NCBI GenBank assembly: GCA_030248135.1
Contig: JASANC010002349.1
Coordinates: 62,001-126,000 of the forward strand
Origin: Theristus sp. LFF4_11
Taxonomy: Eukaryota > Nematoda > Chromadorea > Monhysterida > Xyalidae
Reading direction: 5' to 3'
DNA length: 64,000 bases
Shown: positions 10,951 to 23,200 of the stretch, one piece after another
How the letters are laid out: each line of letters begins with the position of its first letter
How positions within the stretch are numbered: position 1 is the first letter of the stretch
Position numbers and translations under genes: made by a program
Notes under the pieces: model-generated
Told to the model about the DNA's origin: nothing
Databases searched by the model: none
What the model saw: only the letters and a program-made list of their open reading frames with translations

Positions 10951-11538
10951 CAGTACCGTGGGCGGGGGGGGGGGGGGGTACACCCCCCCCAGAGCACCCG
11001 AGACCGTCGGGTGGGGGGGGGGGGGGGGGGGGGCCCCCCCCGTGCCCCCCCCCCCCCCGTAAACCGGGCACCCCCCCCCCAACATTACCCCCCCCCCCTC
11101 GAAAATTTGGCCGACACCCCCCCCCACCCCCCATGAAATTTTGTCTGGCGGACACCCCCCCCCCCCACAATTTTGTGCACACCCTAAATTTTTTTTTCGA
11201 AAATCATGATTTTTTGTCTATAAAGTCCATAATATAAGCTGAATATATGATAACTTGACCATCTTCATTGCAATTTCAAAGATTTTGCAGCAAAATTTAG
11301 CGTTTTTCCTTTCAAATTTGAGCGAAAAAATTTCATGGGGGGGGGGGGGGGGGTTATGGTGGACCCCCCCCCCCCACAGAAAATTTTGAAAAAATGCACC
11401 CCCCCCCCCCCATGGGACCCCCCTGGGGGGGGTCCCACGTTACCATAGGTTGGACCCCCCCCCCCCTCACTTTTTGGTCGGCACCCCCCACGGTACCATA
11501 CCCCCCCCCTCGAAAATTTTTTTGGGCCCACGGTACTG
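10951..11538 (+). mobile_element. Complete C/G-homopolymer MITE (588 bp)
   Basis: Perfect 13-bp inverted termini, CAGTACCGTGGGC and GCCCACGGTACTG, with a perfect 8-bp target duplication CTTCCATC (10943-10950, 11539-11546). The interior alternates poly-C and poly-G runs with short conserved A/T spacers (CGAAAATTTGGCCGACACC, TCTATAAAGTCCATAATATA). A CAG end with an 8-bp duplication suggests a non-autonomous hAT. This is the reference copy for the family. Confidence 0.93.
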
Positions 11539-11665
11539 CTTCCATCCGTCGTACTGGTCGTCGTGTCTGCACTACAGTCTGTCTGAGAGATTTATGTGGC
11601 CCAGCCCAGCGATTTTAATCTGTCTAAAACGGTCGATTTTGATTCAAAAAAGAAGCAAGAAGGAA

Positions 11666-13705
11666 ATGTCGCAACTTGTTGAAGAACGGCGAGAAGCGAG
11701 ACGGCGAAAAATTTTGGAAAACTCTGAAAAGCGGATGAACACAATTCTTGGGAGCAAAGAAGGTGAGTTTTCAGTGATATAAAGAGGCGACGAAGGTTTT
11801 TTTCTTTTTGAATTTAATCTGGTGAATTTTGATTTTGGTTTAATTGTGAATTGTGATAAAAAAAACTGTAAACCACCACCGACCGCACCGGTACCGCATG
11901 TCCGCAACGACTTTAGGGGTTTCCCACCCAGGGCCAGGGATCGAGCTTAAAATTCTAGGGGGTCCGAGAGATGCCAAAATTTTAAGTAATGGTACGTTTT
12001 TGGGGTCAAATTGGTCAAGCATTTTTGTCAAAAAGACTAAAATAACCCGTTTCATTGTGGAAATGATAGCAAAGCCATTTGCATTGTGTTTTGAATAGTT
12101 TGCAGTGATTTTTCGAGGGAATTTTGATCTCCACTGGAATTGTCGAGGTTTTGTCAGTGGTCAAAGTGTTATAGATCACGTTAATTCTCAGAAAGGGGTT
12201 CAAATGTTGTTGAAAACCAAGGCATACAATTAAAATTACACCTAAAAGCAGCTATTCAACACTCAAATATACAAAAAACTACACGATAAAAATCAACTCC
12301 AACTCGCCAACGGGTGGAGGGCTTGAGCTGAAATTTTAATCACGCATCACATGATATAGCTTTTTACTTTGTGTGTTAAAATTTCAGACAAATTGGTCTA
12401 CCTACCCTACAATAAATGCGAAGCAAAACAGTGAAAACGCTTTCTGCTGTAAATTTTTGTTTTTTTTTCAAAAAGAGGAATGCAGGAATCGCTTTTTGAT
12501 CTCCGGTTCCTACTCTGGGGATTTCGTTTCGACAACCTAAGTTCGTCACATTTCGCAAACGTACTAAACTAGAATTTGAGAAACTGCAATTGACATGTTT
12601 GATTTGAAGGTGGCGGTCATCGTGTGGAGCCTGGTTTAGAAGATGGTCTGGTGAAGACTATTCCGTTTTCTGATGCGCATCGTCAATTGAATAAACAGAC
12701 TCAGCAGCAGCAACCGCGACAGAAAACCAACACGTTTGTTTTGTTGTGTTTTGCTGTGTGTCTTCCTCCTAACTTTTATTAATTTTTGTAACAGCTTTAT
12801 GATGAAGATAGAATCTCTGAAATTGAGAAAGCAAGGCACAGTAGTTGGTTTTCTGTGATCACAGTTTGTTGCAGAGTGCCGGGCTTGAACAACAATCTGT
12901 ATTCGCAGTTGTGCGACACGAAAACACTGCCCGTTCGAACGTGGAATGACACTGCAAACGCACAACACAAGCCATACGAGCGGCCACGACTCATGATGGC
13001 TGCGCTCATCGGTCAGATCAGAGACCCAATTTGGCGTTGTGAAAAGAGAATAAATGCTTTGTCTCAATCGTGGCTTTGGTGGTTGTGTCTGTGCGTTCGG
13101 GTAGCGAGCGAGCCTCTCTTTGCAGTTAATGACAGAAAATCCCAACTTGACGTCATTTGTACGCCTTTCATTGTTAGCCCTGGCCAAAAACACTGTTCAA
13201 AATTTTAAGTGTGTCTATTCGTTCGTTTGTTTTGTTGAGGCAGTAACAAGCAGCAGAGTTATTTTCAGGCCTGCTGTCTGCAATGGTGCTGGTGCTTGGT
13301 GATTTCAACGCACATCTCTGGTGTCCGTGGCTCGCGTACGAATTGTTGGTCGAGTTTCTGTTCTACTACGTGCACCATCACGTCAATAATGTTCGTCTTT
13401 CTTTTCTGTTTTGCCATTGCATGTGTGTTGTGTTTATTTATGCAGGAGCAAGGTACACAGTGCCAAGATGCACGTTTCCCTGAGTTTTTATGCTAATCGG
13501 GCGTTGTTTCGTTTGCCAGTCGCCGCCGTATCCATCGCACGGTCACATCGTGAATGTGCTGCTCTCTTTCGGCTTCAACAACCACTTGGTGAAACTCGGC
13601 GGCCGACTGAGCGAGATTGCGTGTCGCATGTTCGAAGACACCGTCGTCATGTGCGTCAGCTTCTTTCTTGCCATGCTTGTTGCTCGAGGCCGCTACAGCC
13701 AGTGA
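11666..13705 (+). CDS. CAMLG: CAMLG/GET2-like receptor for tail-anchored proteins
   Basis: Six exons: 11666-11762, 12610-12733, 12795-12840, 12909-13011, 13269-13390 and 13520-13705. They total 678 coding bases (225 residues) with matching phases throughout. The N-terminal RREARRRKILENSEKRMNTI matches the basic Get3-binding helix of CAMLG. The LKLRKQ motif in exon 3 also matches. Three hydrophobic segments follow: about residues 112-129, 134-155 and 204-222, the usual CAMLG topology. CAMLG, with WRB/GET1, forms the ER receptor that takes tail-anchored proteins from TRC40/GET3. Human CAMLG is 296 residues; the acidic middle is shorter here. The exon 2 donor (GTTTGT) and exon 5 donor (GTTCGT) are weak but phase-consistent. 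The gene sits among MITEs; one element's right end is 128 bases upstream of the ATG. Confidence 0.85.
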
Positions 13706-15559
13706 TCTGCTTCGTTTATCATGAATTTATGATCGTTCAGAAATGCAATTTGGCTGTGATGTTTCGCTCTCTGTTCTGTAATCTTTTGGGTACTTTCAGA
13801 AATTTTTTGTTGTCAGTGAGTTTTGTTTCGTTTGCCATAGTTCTTGATGAGCCAATGTTTTCATTCATGATGTGATGAAAACCAAGCCTGTTTTTACTGC
13901 TTTTAGCTGTGCTGCTTTCGGGTTTTTAAGTGAAAAGACTAACGTGTGTACGTACATCCACCTAGTTGCAAAATTGTGGGCTTATCAGCAATTTTTTGGT
14001 GTGCGGATGTAAAATTGGTTGTATATCGCCGAAAACACATTATAAAATAAAAACACACTTTTTCATGCTACTATGCAGGGTCTGTGCGAATGAAATAATT
14101 GATTGGTCAAAAATTATCAGATTATCCGTGTTTTCTTCCTTTTTGCATACATCACACACGTTTTCTCTTGGCGGAACCGAAATAAAAGACAAAAAAAGGT
14201 AACCTTCGTCATACACCAAAAATACACCTAGCTGCAAATTTTTAGATGTATTAGTATATATTGTACAGTACACTTCTTTCCTCATATACACCTGGTGTAG
14301 TACACTTCTTTCCTCGTGTACACCTGAAAAGCTTAGATTTCAAGATTTGCGTTACGCTCAATTGAACTATTTTTATTTTGGTTGCTTTCATTTCGGCCTC
14401 AACACGCAACCCAACTTCAGTTCCACCGAGTAGACTTACTTGTACGTTCGTTCATAATTAAAATTCCATGTTTTCTACATTTGCATTTTAATGATTTATT
14501 TGCCAAAGATAACTGTTCCACTCTACATCTAGAAAAATCAATTGATGTATGATTCTAGTCGATTTGCTCGATCGTATTGTTTGTGTGTTTGTCTATAGTG
14601 TACAGAGTTTCATACATCGCTCATTTAATTCCAGCAATTCGTTCTTTTACCGCATGTTATCAGTCTTGATTGGATGTTGATTCTGAAAAGTAATTGATGT
14701 CAGCAATTAGAAATGTGAAATGCTTATGGCCGCCAGGGATTATTTGGAAATTGAGATTTGATAATCAACGTCATAAAATTGCACCAGCAACTGATCCATG
14801 TGGTTTTAGCTCTTCAGCTAGAGCTTGTTTTGGTTGACCAGTCATTTGTGGCTTTTCCACTTTGAAGTTTGAGATGCTGCGTGTTATGAAGATCTTCAAT
14901 GTGATCAGCCTTTACGCTGTGTCCAATTGAGATTGAACGTCGTTGGTACATTGTTCACAAGTTACACTTTTAGATAGTTTCAATGTTGTTTTCAACCTTT
15001 TGTGCTGCGTTCCGGGTCATTTCATTTTGTTTGTGTTGATTCACTATTTTCTGTTCAATAAACGTACAACATCTTACAAAATTACAATTTTCGTTAGCTT
15101 ATTATCTTTTCGTGCGAAGGAGGCGGAGTAATGTTGAAAAATGTGTGGAACACAATACCGTTCCTGGCAATGTTTGGAAGCAGAGATTTGCAAAGGGAGT
15201 TCCTAGCCCTAGGGTGTCCCGGGACAGGCTAACGTCTGGGGGCCACGTCGCGCAGCGCCTCGGTTGAAAGGAAGAGGCAAAAAATTTACAGTTGCAATAA
15301 AAATTACTTCAAAATAAAACTTAAGGATTTCAGTTGACTGACTGAAACAGACCTTCAAAAGTACGAGGTAATATCAAAGAAATTTTTTGTTAAACTTTTC
15401 AAAAATTTTCAACTTTGCAAAATGTTTTTCAACTTCAGCTTGTTTTAGGGTAAAGACATGGGCAATCCACATCCGGCACCTGATACAAAACAGTGATATA
15501 ATAGTTTGTTTCATTCATTTTTTGATAATTTTGTCAATTGTCATGTTAATTCTTTATCG
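13706..15559. other. Intergenic, no supported gene
   Basis: AT-rich. A diverged stretch at about 14040-14330 matches 22395-22700 in inverted orientation (shared TACACCTAGCTGCAAATTTTT), so an old repeat is present, with a short local repeat CACCTGGTGTAGTACACTTC near 14290. A fragment of the TAGGGTTGTT family lies near 15365-15410. Confidence 0.45.
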
Positions 15560-15830
15560 CTGGCGCTTCTTTTTTAAAACGCACGCGCACGCGGCATCGG
15601 CATGCTCATGCTCATGATCCACTAGCGCGCCTGCACACGCTCCGGCCTCAACAAAAACTTGTTAAAAAACGCAATTGTTCTGACATATTCCTTTCTGAAA
15701 AGGCTTGGCTAAGGTTAGGATTAGGTTAGGATCATGTTAGGCTTAGGATTATGCTTTAGGATTAGGATTAGAATTAGGTCCGTTTGAACAATGTCCGACA
15801 ACGAGCGTGTCGGTTTTTTTGGGCAACCTT
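15560..15830 (+). repeat. Telomere-like repeat unit
   Basis: Third copy of the 7229-7821 unit: CATCGGCATGCTCATGCTCA, CACTAGCGCG, then degenerate (TTAGGN)n at about 15705-15780 and AATGTCCGACAACG. Confidence 0.8.
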
Positions 15831-15889
15831 CTTTATCATTGTGTTTTTGTTGAAGGAGCTGCGCGTTAAATAAAATCTTGAATCTTGAA

Positions 15890-16020
15890 AAAAAACTTTC
15901 GAAAAATTGTACCAAAATTGAGGTTTCAGAGCATATTAGAGGAAAATTTTTCGAATTTTTTTTTAAATCGGCATTTTTGTTTTTTAATCACTTTTTTTCG
16001 TAAAACTACAAAGCCGTAAA
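15890..16020 (+). repeat. 3' fragment of TAGGGTTGTT element family
   Basis: ACTTTCGAAAAATTGTACCA and AGAGCATATTAGAGGAAAAT match the right part of the element at 7964-9031. It is truncated at both ends. Confidence 0.65.
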
Positions 16021-16340
16021 ACTACAAAGCTAAACCGGAGCTGGAGCTGATCCCTGATCCCAATGTTTCACCCCTTCAACAAAGCTGTCAATCAAGGCAC
16101 CTTCACCGCACTTTCACTTTGTTAAAAAGGCTTCACTTAGGATTAGGTTTAGGATTAGGAACAGTACCGAAGGCGAAAGCAAATTTTCGAGGGGGGGTGT
16201 CGTCACGTGGGGGGGGGGGTGCCGAAAATTTTTCAGTGGGGGGGTGTCAGTCATGGTACAGTGACACCCCCCCAGGCGTGGGCCATGGGGGGGGTGCACT
16301 ATTGTAGAAAAATTTCTGGGGGGTGCACACCCCCCACCCA

Positions 16341-17413
16341 CAGTACCGTGGGCGAGGGGGGGGGGTGGGGGGTACACCCCCCAGAGCACCAGAGGCCGTC
16401 GGGTGGGGGGGTGGGGGGGCACCGTGCCACCCCCCCCCCTAACACGGGGCACCCCCCCATCGGACCCCCCCCTCGAAAATTTGGCCGACACCCCCCCACA
16501 CCCCCCATGAAATTTTGTCTGGCGGAGACCCCCCCCCCAAATTTTCCGTACACCCTAAATTTTTTTTCGAAAATCATGATTTTTTGTCTATAAAGTCTAT
16601 AATATAAGCTGAATATATGATAACTTGACCATCTTCATTGTAATTTCAAAGATTTTGCAGCTAAATTTAGCGTTTTTCCTTTAAAATTTCAGCGACAAAA
16701 GTTCATGGGGGGGGGTGGGGGGGGTGGACCCCCCACACAGAAAATTTTGAAAAAATGCACCCCCCCCCCATGGGACCCCCCTGTTACCATAGGTTGGACC
16801 CCCCCCTCACTTTTTGGTCGGCACCCCCCCCCCCACGGCACCATACCCCCGCTTCGAAAATTTGTTTGGGGCTTGGGCCCACGGTACCAGTACCGTGGGC
16901 GGGGGGGGGGCGGGGGGTACACCCCCCAGAGCACCAGAGACCGTCGGGTGAGGGGGGGGGGGGGCACCGTGCCACCCCCCTAAAACCGGGCACCCCCCCC
17001 CATCGGACCCCCCCCCCTCGAAAATTTGGCCGACACCCCCCCACACCCCCCATGAAATTTTGTCTGGCGGAGATCCCCCCCCCAAAATTTTCTGCACACC
17101 CTAATTTTTTTTCGAAAATCATGATTTTTTGTCTATAAAGTCTATAATATAAGCTGAATATATGATAACTTGACCATCTTCATTGTAATTTTTCCTTTAA
17201 AATTTAAGCGAAAAAATTTCATGGGGGGGTGGGGGGGTGGACCCCCCCCCACCGAAAATTTTGAAAATGCACCCCCCCCCCCCATGGGACCCCCCTGGGG
17301 GGTCCCACGTTCCATAGGTTGGACCCCCCCTCACTTTTTGTCGGCACCCCCCCCCCCCCGGCACCTACCCCCCTTCGAACATTTGTTTGGGCCCACGGTA
17401 CTGCACGGTACTG
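16341..17413 (+). mobile_element. Tandem dimer of the C/G MITE with one target duplication
   Basis: Two copies of the 10951-11538 element joined head to tail. The first runs 16341-16887, ending GCCCACGGTAC. The second starts directly at 16888 (CAGTACCGTGGGC), ends GCCCACGGTACTG at 17403, and has an extra CACGGTACTG to 17413. A single perfect 8-bp duplication CCCACCCA flanks the whole dimer (16333-16340, 17414-17421). Upstream, 16164-16340 is a related C/G segment beginning CAGTACCGAAGGCG. Confidence 0.85.
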
Positions 17414-17721
17414 CCCACCCATGAGATTTTTTCGCTTAATTTTTGAAGGAAAAACGCTAAATTTTGCTGCAAAATCTTTGAAATTACAATGAAGAATGTC
17501 AAGTTATCATATATTTAGCTTATATTATGGCTTTAAAGACAAAAAATCATGATTTTTAAGCAAAAATTCATGATTTTTGGGTGGTGGAAAATTTTTGGGG
17601 GTGTCACTGTTCTTAGGTCCTCTAGGGGGGGTGGGTGGGGTGTCTGGCAAATTTCGAGGGGGGGGTGTGGATGGTCCAGTGTCAGGTTTTGGGGGGGTGG
17701 GTGTCGCGTGACCCCCCCACC

Positions 17722-18763
17722 TAGGGTTAGGGGCTTTGAAAAAAAAATTTTTTTTTATTTTTTTTCGTTTTTTATTTTTAAAAAAAATTTGGATTTTTTT
17801 TCTCAAACTTGAAAAAAAAATTTGAAAAATTTTTCTTCTACTTTGCTCTGAAAATTCGATTTATGGCATAATTTTTTGAAAGTTCAAACCAAATTTTCTT
17901 CCCAACTTCTTTGTGTGCTTAGGTACATGTCATTATTTAATCATTTTGACCGACGTACTCCATGTTTTTCGATTTGGATGACTTCTAGAGTCAATTTTTA
18001 GCGTTGAAATGACTTAACTGAATTGAAATATCGTTTCAGAAATCGTTTTCTTGCAACTTAGAACATGTTTTTTCAGTCGGTAGGCCATGAGATGAACATG
18101 ATATTTTGTTGATTGGCGTATGTTATAGGTCTACAATGGAGTTGTGCGATATATTGTTAAACAATTGGAGCGGAGATGTTGGTTAATACCACATCACACG
18201 ACCGTTTTTCAGATGCCCGATAACATGGCCACATGTTAAAACTTGCGTGCTGAGCTAAACTAACGTGTTAAACTTGCGTCTGTCAGTTGCCCGCAACGTG
18301 ATCGCGAAATCATGGTACGTGTTTTCGATACGATGATTTGAAGAGTGGGCTCTCGCCATGTGGCAGATAGCACAGCTGGTTGAACCTGAAAGTAAGTGTC
18401 TTGGGGGGGGCGACCGGGTCGACAGGGGTTGCCGACTTAGCTACAGCAAACAGGAATTTTTGAACTCAGTCAAATTTTGGTAATTTTCTGAAGAGGAACA
18501 ACTAAGAACGGTTCAATATTCAAGTACACGTCGAAAATTGTCCTGTTTTACTGTTGAAAATGCAACTTTCCCTCTATGAAATGGACATAATTTCAATAAA
18601 ACACGATTTTCGCTCTTATAGTTTTCCGGATCGTTCTGAAAATAGTCTAGATGAACTCAGCTCGACGAGACGCTTCGAACAAACCTAACTTGTAAAAAAA
18701 AATTTTTTTTTTTTTAAATTTTTTAATTTAAAAAAAAATCCGGATTTTTTTTCCCTAACCCTA
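17722..18763 (-). mobile_element. 1.04-kb hAT-like element, copy B
   Basis: Inverted copy of 9443-10478, with termini TAGGGTTAG and CTAACCCTA. Perfect 8-bp target duplication CCCCCACC (17714-17721, 18764-18771). It is inserted in a C/G MITE fragment (17414-17721 and 18764-18830). Confidence 0.92.
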
Positions 18764-18878
18764 CCCCCACCCCCCCACGCGGAGGTCTCGGGTGCTCTGG
18801 GGGGGTGTACCCCCCCCACCCCCTCCTCGTCTTCGGTACTGTCTACAACGACTTCATTAGGATTAGGATTGGGCTTAG

Positions 18879-19351
18879 CATAGTTGTTCCAGAGCCGAGG
18901 GGTTGGGGGGGGGGGCCGATATAGATAGCTGGAGCAAATTTTCTAGATAGATAGATAGCTGGAAAATTTTGGGGGGGCCGCGGGGGGGGCCATGTGACTT
19001 TGGGGGGGGGCCGGTCAAAATTTTGAAATTTGATAGATAGATAGCTAAAACGCTAAAAAGCTATAAAAACAGCAAAATAATGCTAAAAATACACTAAAAA
19101 TCAAGTATAAACGCGTATTTTACCTAAAATTAACGAAATTTTCAAGAATTACGAGCAAAAATGGTCAATTTTGGTCAAAAATTGACTCATTTTATGTCTT
19201 CGAAGACAAAAATTTTCAGATAGATAGCTGGCTGAGAATTTTTTTTAGATAGATAATAGCTGAGCCGAAAAAACCTGTTTGATAGAGATAGATTCGAAAT
19301 TTTTTTGGGGGGGGGCCGGCCCCCCCCAGGCCCCCCCCTAGAACAACTGTG
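18879..19351 (+). mobile_element. 473-bp hAT-like element with TAGATAGATA tracts
   Basis: Termini CATAGTTGTTC and GAACAACTGTG match at 10 of 11 positions as inverted repeats. Perfect 8-bp target duplication GGGCTTAG (18871-18878, 19352-19359). The interior has several TAGATAGATAGCTGG tracts and C/G runs. The same sequence, interrupted by a 1.8-kb insertion, occurs at 45055-45233 plus 47042-47191. Confidence 0.9.
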
Positions 19352-19539
19352 GGGCTTAGGATTAGGAACCTACAACGACTTCATTGAAACCGAACTAAAA
19401 CAACAAAACAGACTGTAAACTTGGCTTTGGTTCAGTAATGTAGGCAAAGCACTTTTTTTTAAATTTGATTTTTGTTTAACAACCCTATTATAAACTTTAT
19501 AATATTCTAACAGACAAAAAATCATGATTTTCGAAAAAA

Positions 19540-20030
19540 ATTTTAGGGTGTGCAGAAAATTTTGGGGGGGTGTCCGCTCCGCCAGACAAAATTTCGGATT
19601 TGTATACATTCTTAAAAGTGATTTTTTTAATTTTTGATCTGAGGTTGCTGGTAATGAGTCGTTGTAGGTTCCTAATCCTAAACCTAATCCTAATCCTAAG
19701 CCAAGCCTTTCTGATAAGGTGAAAATGATCAAATTAGTTTTTGCATTTTTTTCTTTCCTACCTGTGTTATGGAGGAGGAGCACCGGAACTGCAGATGCAG
19801 CTGTTTTAATAATGATGCATTACGAAATTTCGTGGGGGGGGGGGTGTCGGCCAAATTTTCGAGGGGGGGGGGGCCGATGGGGGGGGGGTGACACGGTGCC
19901 CCCACAGTCACACCCCCTCCCCCCACCCGACGACGGTCTCTGGTCGTCTGGTGCTCTGAGGTCTGAGGGGGGGGGGTGGCGTGGACCCCCCCGCCCACGG
20001 TACTGATGGGGGGGGGGGTGGGTACGAGGC
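19540..20030 (-). mobile_element. C/G MITE fragment with 229-bp insertion
   Basis: Reverse-oriented MITE sequence ending GCCCACGGTACTG (about 19993-20005). It is split at its CAGACAAAATTTC motif by 19596-19824, which is flanked by the 8-bp repeat AAATTTCG (19588-19595, 19825-19832). The insert holds a CCTAAT telomere-like tract (about 19672-19705). Confidence 0.7.
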
Positions 20031-20208
20031 AAACACGAATGACGAAACACCCCCCTCACCCGAGGTCCCGCTTTCGCTAATGTTCGGTCATGTACCATAA
20101 TCATTTCGCATGTTACACAATTATCCTAGCAACGTTCAGCTGTGCTGGTGCGCTCATTTTTTTGGTGAAATTTTGGAACAGACTGTATGCGCATATAGAT
20201 AGGATATC

Positions 20209-23200
20209 ATGGATCGATTTTCGTGGTACCATTCTGGCGAAGGCGCGCCGGAAGACATTGCAATTCAGGCGGGCGGTGTTGGTCTGTACGACGGTGATGA
20301 CAAGGTGCGCTGCGAGCTTACTGATCGTTAATTGTTTGGATTATTTTACCTTGATTGAAATATATTTGTTGCTTTTGTGGCAGGCAGAACCGTATTTGTC
20401 TTAAGTGTACAAAATGAAATGCAGTAATAAGGTGAAGACATAAAGGCACAACAACACTGATTTCGTTGATGAATTGTTGCTAACTTACAGCATTCGGCGT
20501 TCGAGACAGGCACAGCATCGTTGACACCGATTCGACTGATTTGGGTTGATTCGAGCGACCCAGTACGTGTGTACAGATTGTTTTTAGTCTGTTTTTCACC
20601 GTGTGCTTGATGTTGGTCTGGTCAAAGACGTGTTTTCAGGCTTTTTATCGTAGTGTTCACGTTCAGGCTTTTGAACCAGCAAGAGATTGCATTGCTTTGT
20701 GTTCAGGGCTGTCGTCTGTCACTGAACCATGCGCTCGTGTCACGCATCGATCGTCATCCACGCAGCTTAATGAATCGCACTGCTCGCATCGTGATCCACT
20801 TGGGCGACGTGCCGGTGGCCGTGCGTGCCCAGGTGCCCCGTGGCCTTGCTCCGTTCAGCTTGTTTTTCGTCTTTTATCACTCACCAGCCGCCGTTTTCAA
20901 CCTGTCAATTCGACTTTTCATCAATTGTTTTGTTCTTTTCAGGGCCCGGTCAAGTCCAGCACGCATCACAAAGTTCGTCTGGCGTTCCGCGGCGGCGGCG
21001 ATGAAACGGTACGGGGTGTTCGTTCAAACCTGTCACTTTTTGCAGAATACACACAGAGCACTAAACACGTCGCAAACAGGGATGTTTTATCTGTGTGTAT
21101 GAAATGTGCAATACACCTAAAACTTTCGGCTCAATCCTATTTTATTGTATCTTTCAATTTTTTCGGTATCATTGAATTTTTTCGGTATCATTGAATTTTT
21201 TCGGTATCATTGAATTTTTTCGGTATCATTTAATTTTTTCGGTATCATTAATTTTTTTCGGTATCATTCGATTTTTCGGTATCATTGAATTTTTTTGGTA
21301 TCATTCGATTTTTTCGGTATCATTCAGTTATTTTGCTGTATCATTGTTATTTTATTGTATCATTGTTATTTTAATGTATCATTGTTATTTTGTTGTATCA
21401 TTGTTATTTTACTGTGTCATTGTTATTTTACGGTATCATTGTTATTTTATTGTATCATTGTTATCTTACGGTATCATTGTTATTTTACTGTATCATTGTT
21501 CTTTTGCTGTATCATTGTTATTTTACTGTATCATCGTTATTTAACTGTATCAAAGTCAGCACCGTCAGTTTATTGTATCAGTGGTCTATTTTACGCATCA
21601 TAATGGACACATAGTGATTCGTTTAATCAGCACCTGCAGAGTTTGGTGCAATTTTTCATCAAACGTTGTTCACAGCCCGTAAAACAACAAAATCGTGCCC
21701 AGCGTTCTGTCAGGCGCGCCTTAGAGACTACAAACACAGACAGTAATGATAGTGACTAACTGTGTGTGGTGAGTGTGTCTGCAATGTGCCGCTGCGTTGT
21801 GTGTTGCCTTTGATCTCTTTCTAAATAAAGGCTTGCGAAGCCTTAGGAAACTTACAAAACTTTGTGTGTAGGGTTCCTAAGGCTTCGTAAGCCTATATTA
21901 GAGAAACAATAGCTCAGCGTATCGCGTACAAGCACCGGCCGCACCGCACCGAATCGCTATGAGTCCATTATAATGCGTAAAATTGACCACTGATACAATA
22001 AACTGACGGTGCTGACTATGGTACAGTAAAATAACAATGATACAGTAATAAAATAACAATGATACAGTAAAATAACAATGATACAATAAAATAACAATGA
22101 TACCGTAAAATAACAATAATACATTAAAATAACAATGATACAGCAAAATAACAATGATACAGTAAAATAACAATCAATAAAATAACAATGATACAGGCAA
22201 ATAGCGAACAAAATTGAATGATACCGAAAAAATCGAATGATACCGAAAAAATTCAATGATACCGAAAAAATCGAATGATACCGAAAAAAATTAATGATAC
22301 CGAAAAAATTCAATGATACCGAAAAAATTCAATGATACCGAAAAAATTCAATGATACCGAAAAAATCGAAAGATTCAATGAAATAGGATTGAGCCAAACT
22401 TTCCAGGTACACCTGAAATTTTGCAGCTAGGTGTATGTTATTGTTTTAAAAGTGGTTAAGAAAGTTGGGTTTCGTTTTTTGCCCTTTATTCCAGTTACGC
22501 CAAAAGAAAACGTGTGTATGGATGCAAAAACGAAAAAACTGAGAATCTGAATTTTGATCAATCACACATTTATTTCATTCGCAAAGAACCGGAACAGAAC
22601 ACACTAACACAAATTTCACTAGTTTTATATCCGTTCACCACACCTAAAAATTTCCTCATAGCCTCTTAGTCTTACACCTACAATTTTGCGGGTATGATTT
22701 GGTCCCGATACTAAATGCGCGCGTAGATAGGTAAAGAATTTTATGCATGACGCAGGAATTCAAAATTGGCAAAGTGATCCGAGTCCCCTAAATAGTGCCG
22801 TCCCCTGATCCGAGTTACTCAGGCGACTTTGAACTGGTAGTTTCCTTTCACGTCTGCAAACCCATTGAGTCGCAGAACCTAAAAAATTGATAATAGGGAT
22901 GTATGTATACATCTTAGTTTTTTCACACACAACCCTGGTTGCAAGATAACATTTTAGCCACAAATAGGGTGGGTGTTTGATTTCGACCAATCTCGATGAT
23001 TCGTTCATCCTTACTCATTCATGTCTGCATTCTATTCTGCGAAAAAGTTTGAACAATAACAAACATACTTACATGGAATGGAAGATTGCGATTGCATTGT
23101 TTTGTTCGTTTGATTCGTGTGGACAGCACAGCAGAACATTGATTGTTTTTCGTTCAGTTCTACAACAAATACCGACAAGTGCTGGATGACAAAGAATGGC

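Noticed and set aside
13446..13456. Seven-base microexon in CAMLG
   Set aside because: GAGCAAG lies between good splice signals but would shift the phase; joining 13390 directly to 13520 keeps the frame and the family match.
21191..22313. Hydrophobic frames rich in YHCYF and VSLLF that look like membrane proteins
   Set aside because: They are the ATCATTG arrays in the VPS36 intron; hydrophobicity is due to T-rich units, and the same pattern appears on the opposite strand in the other arm.
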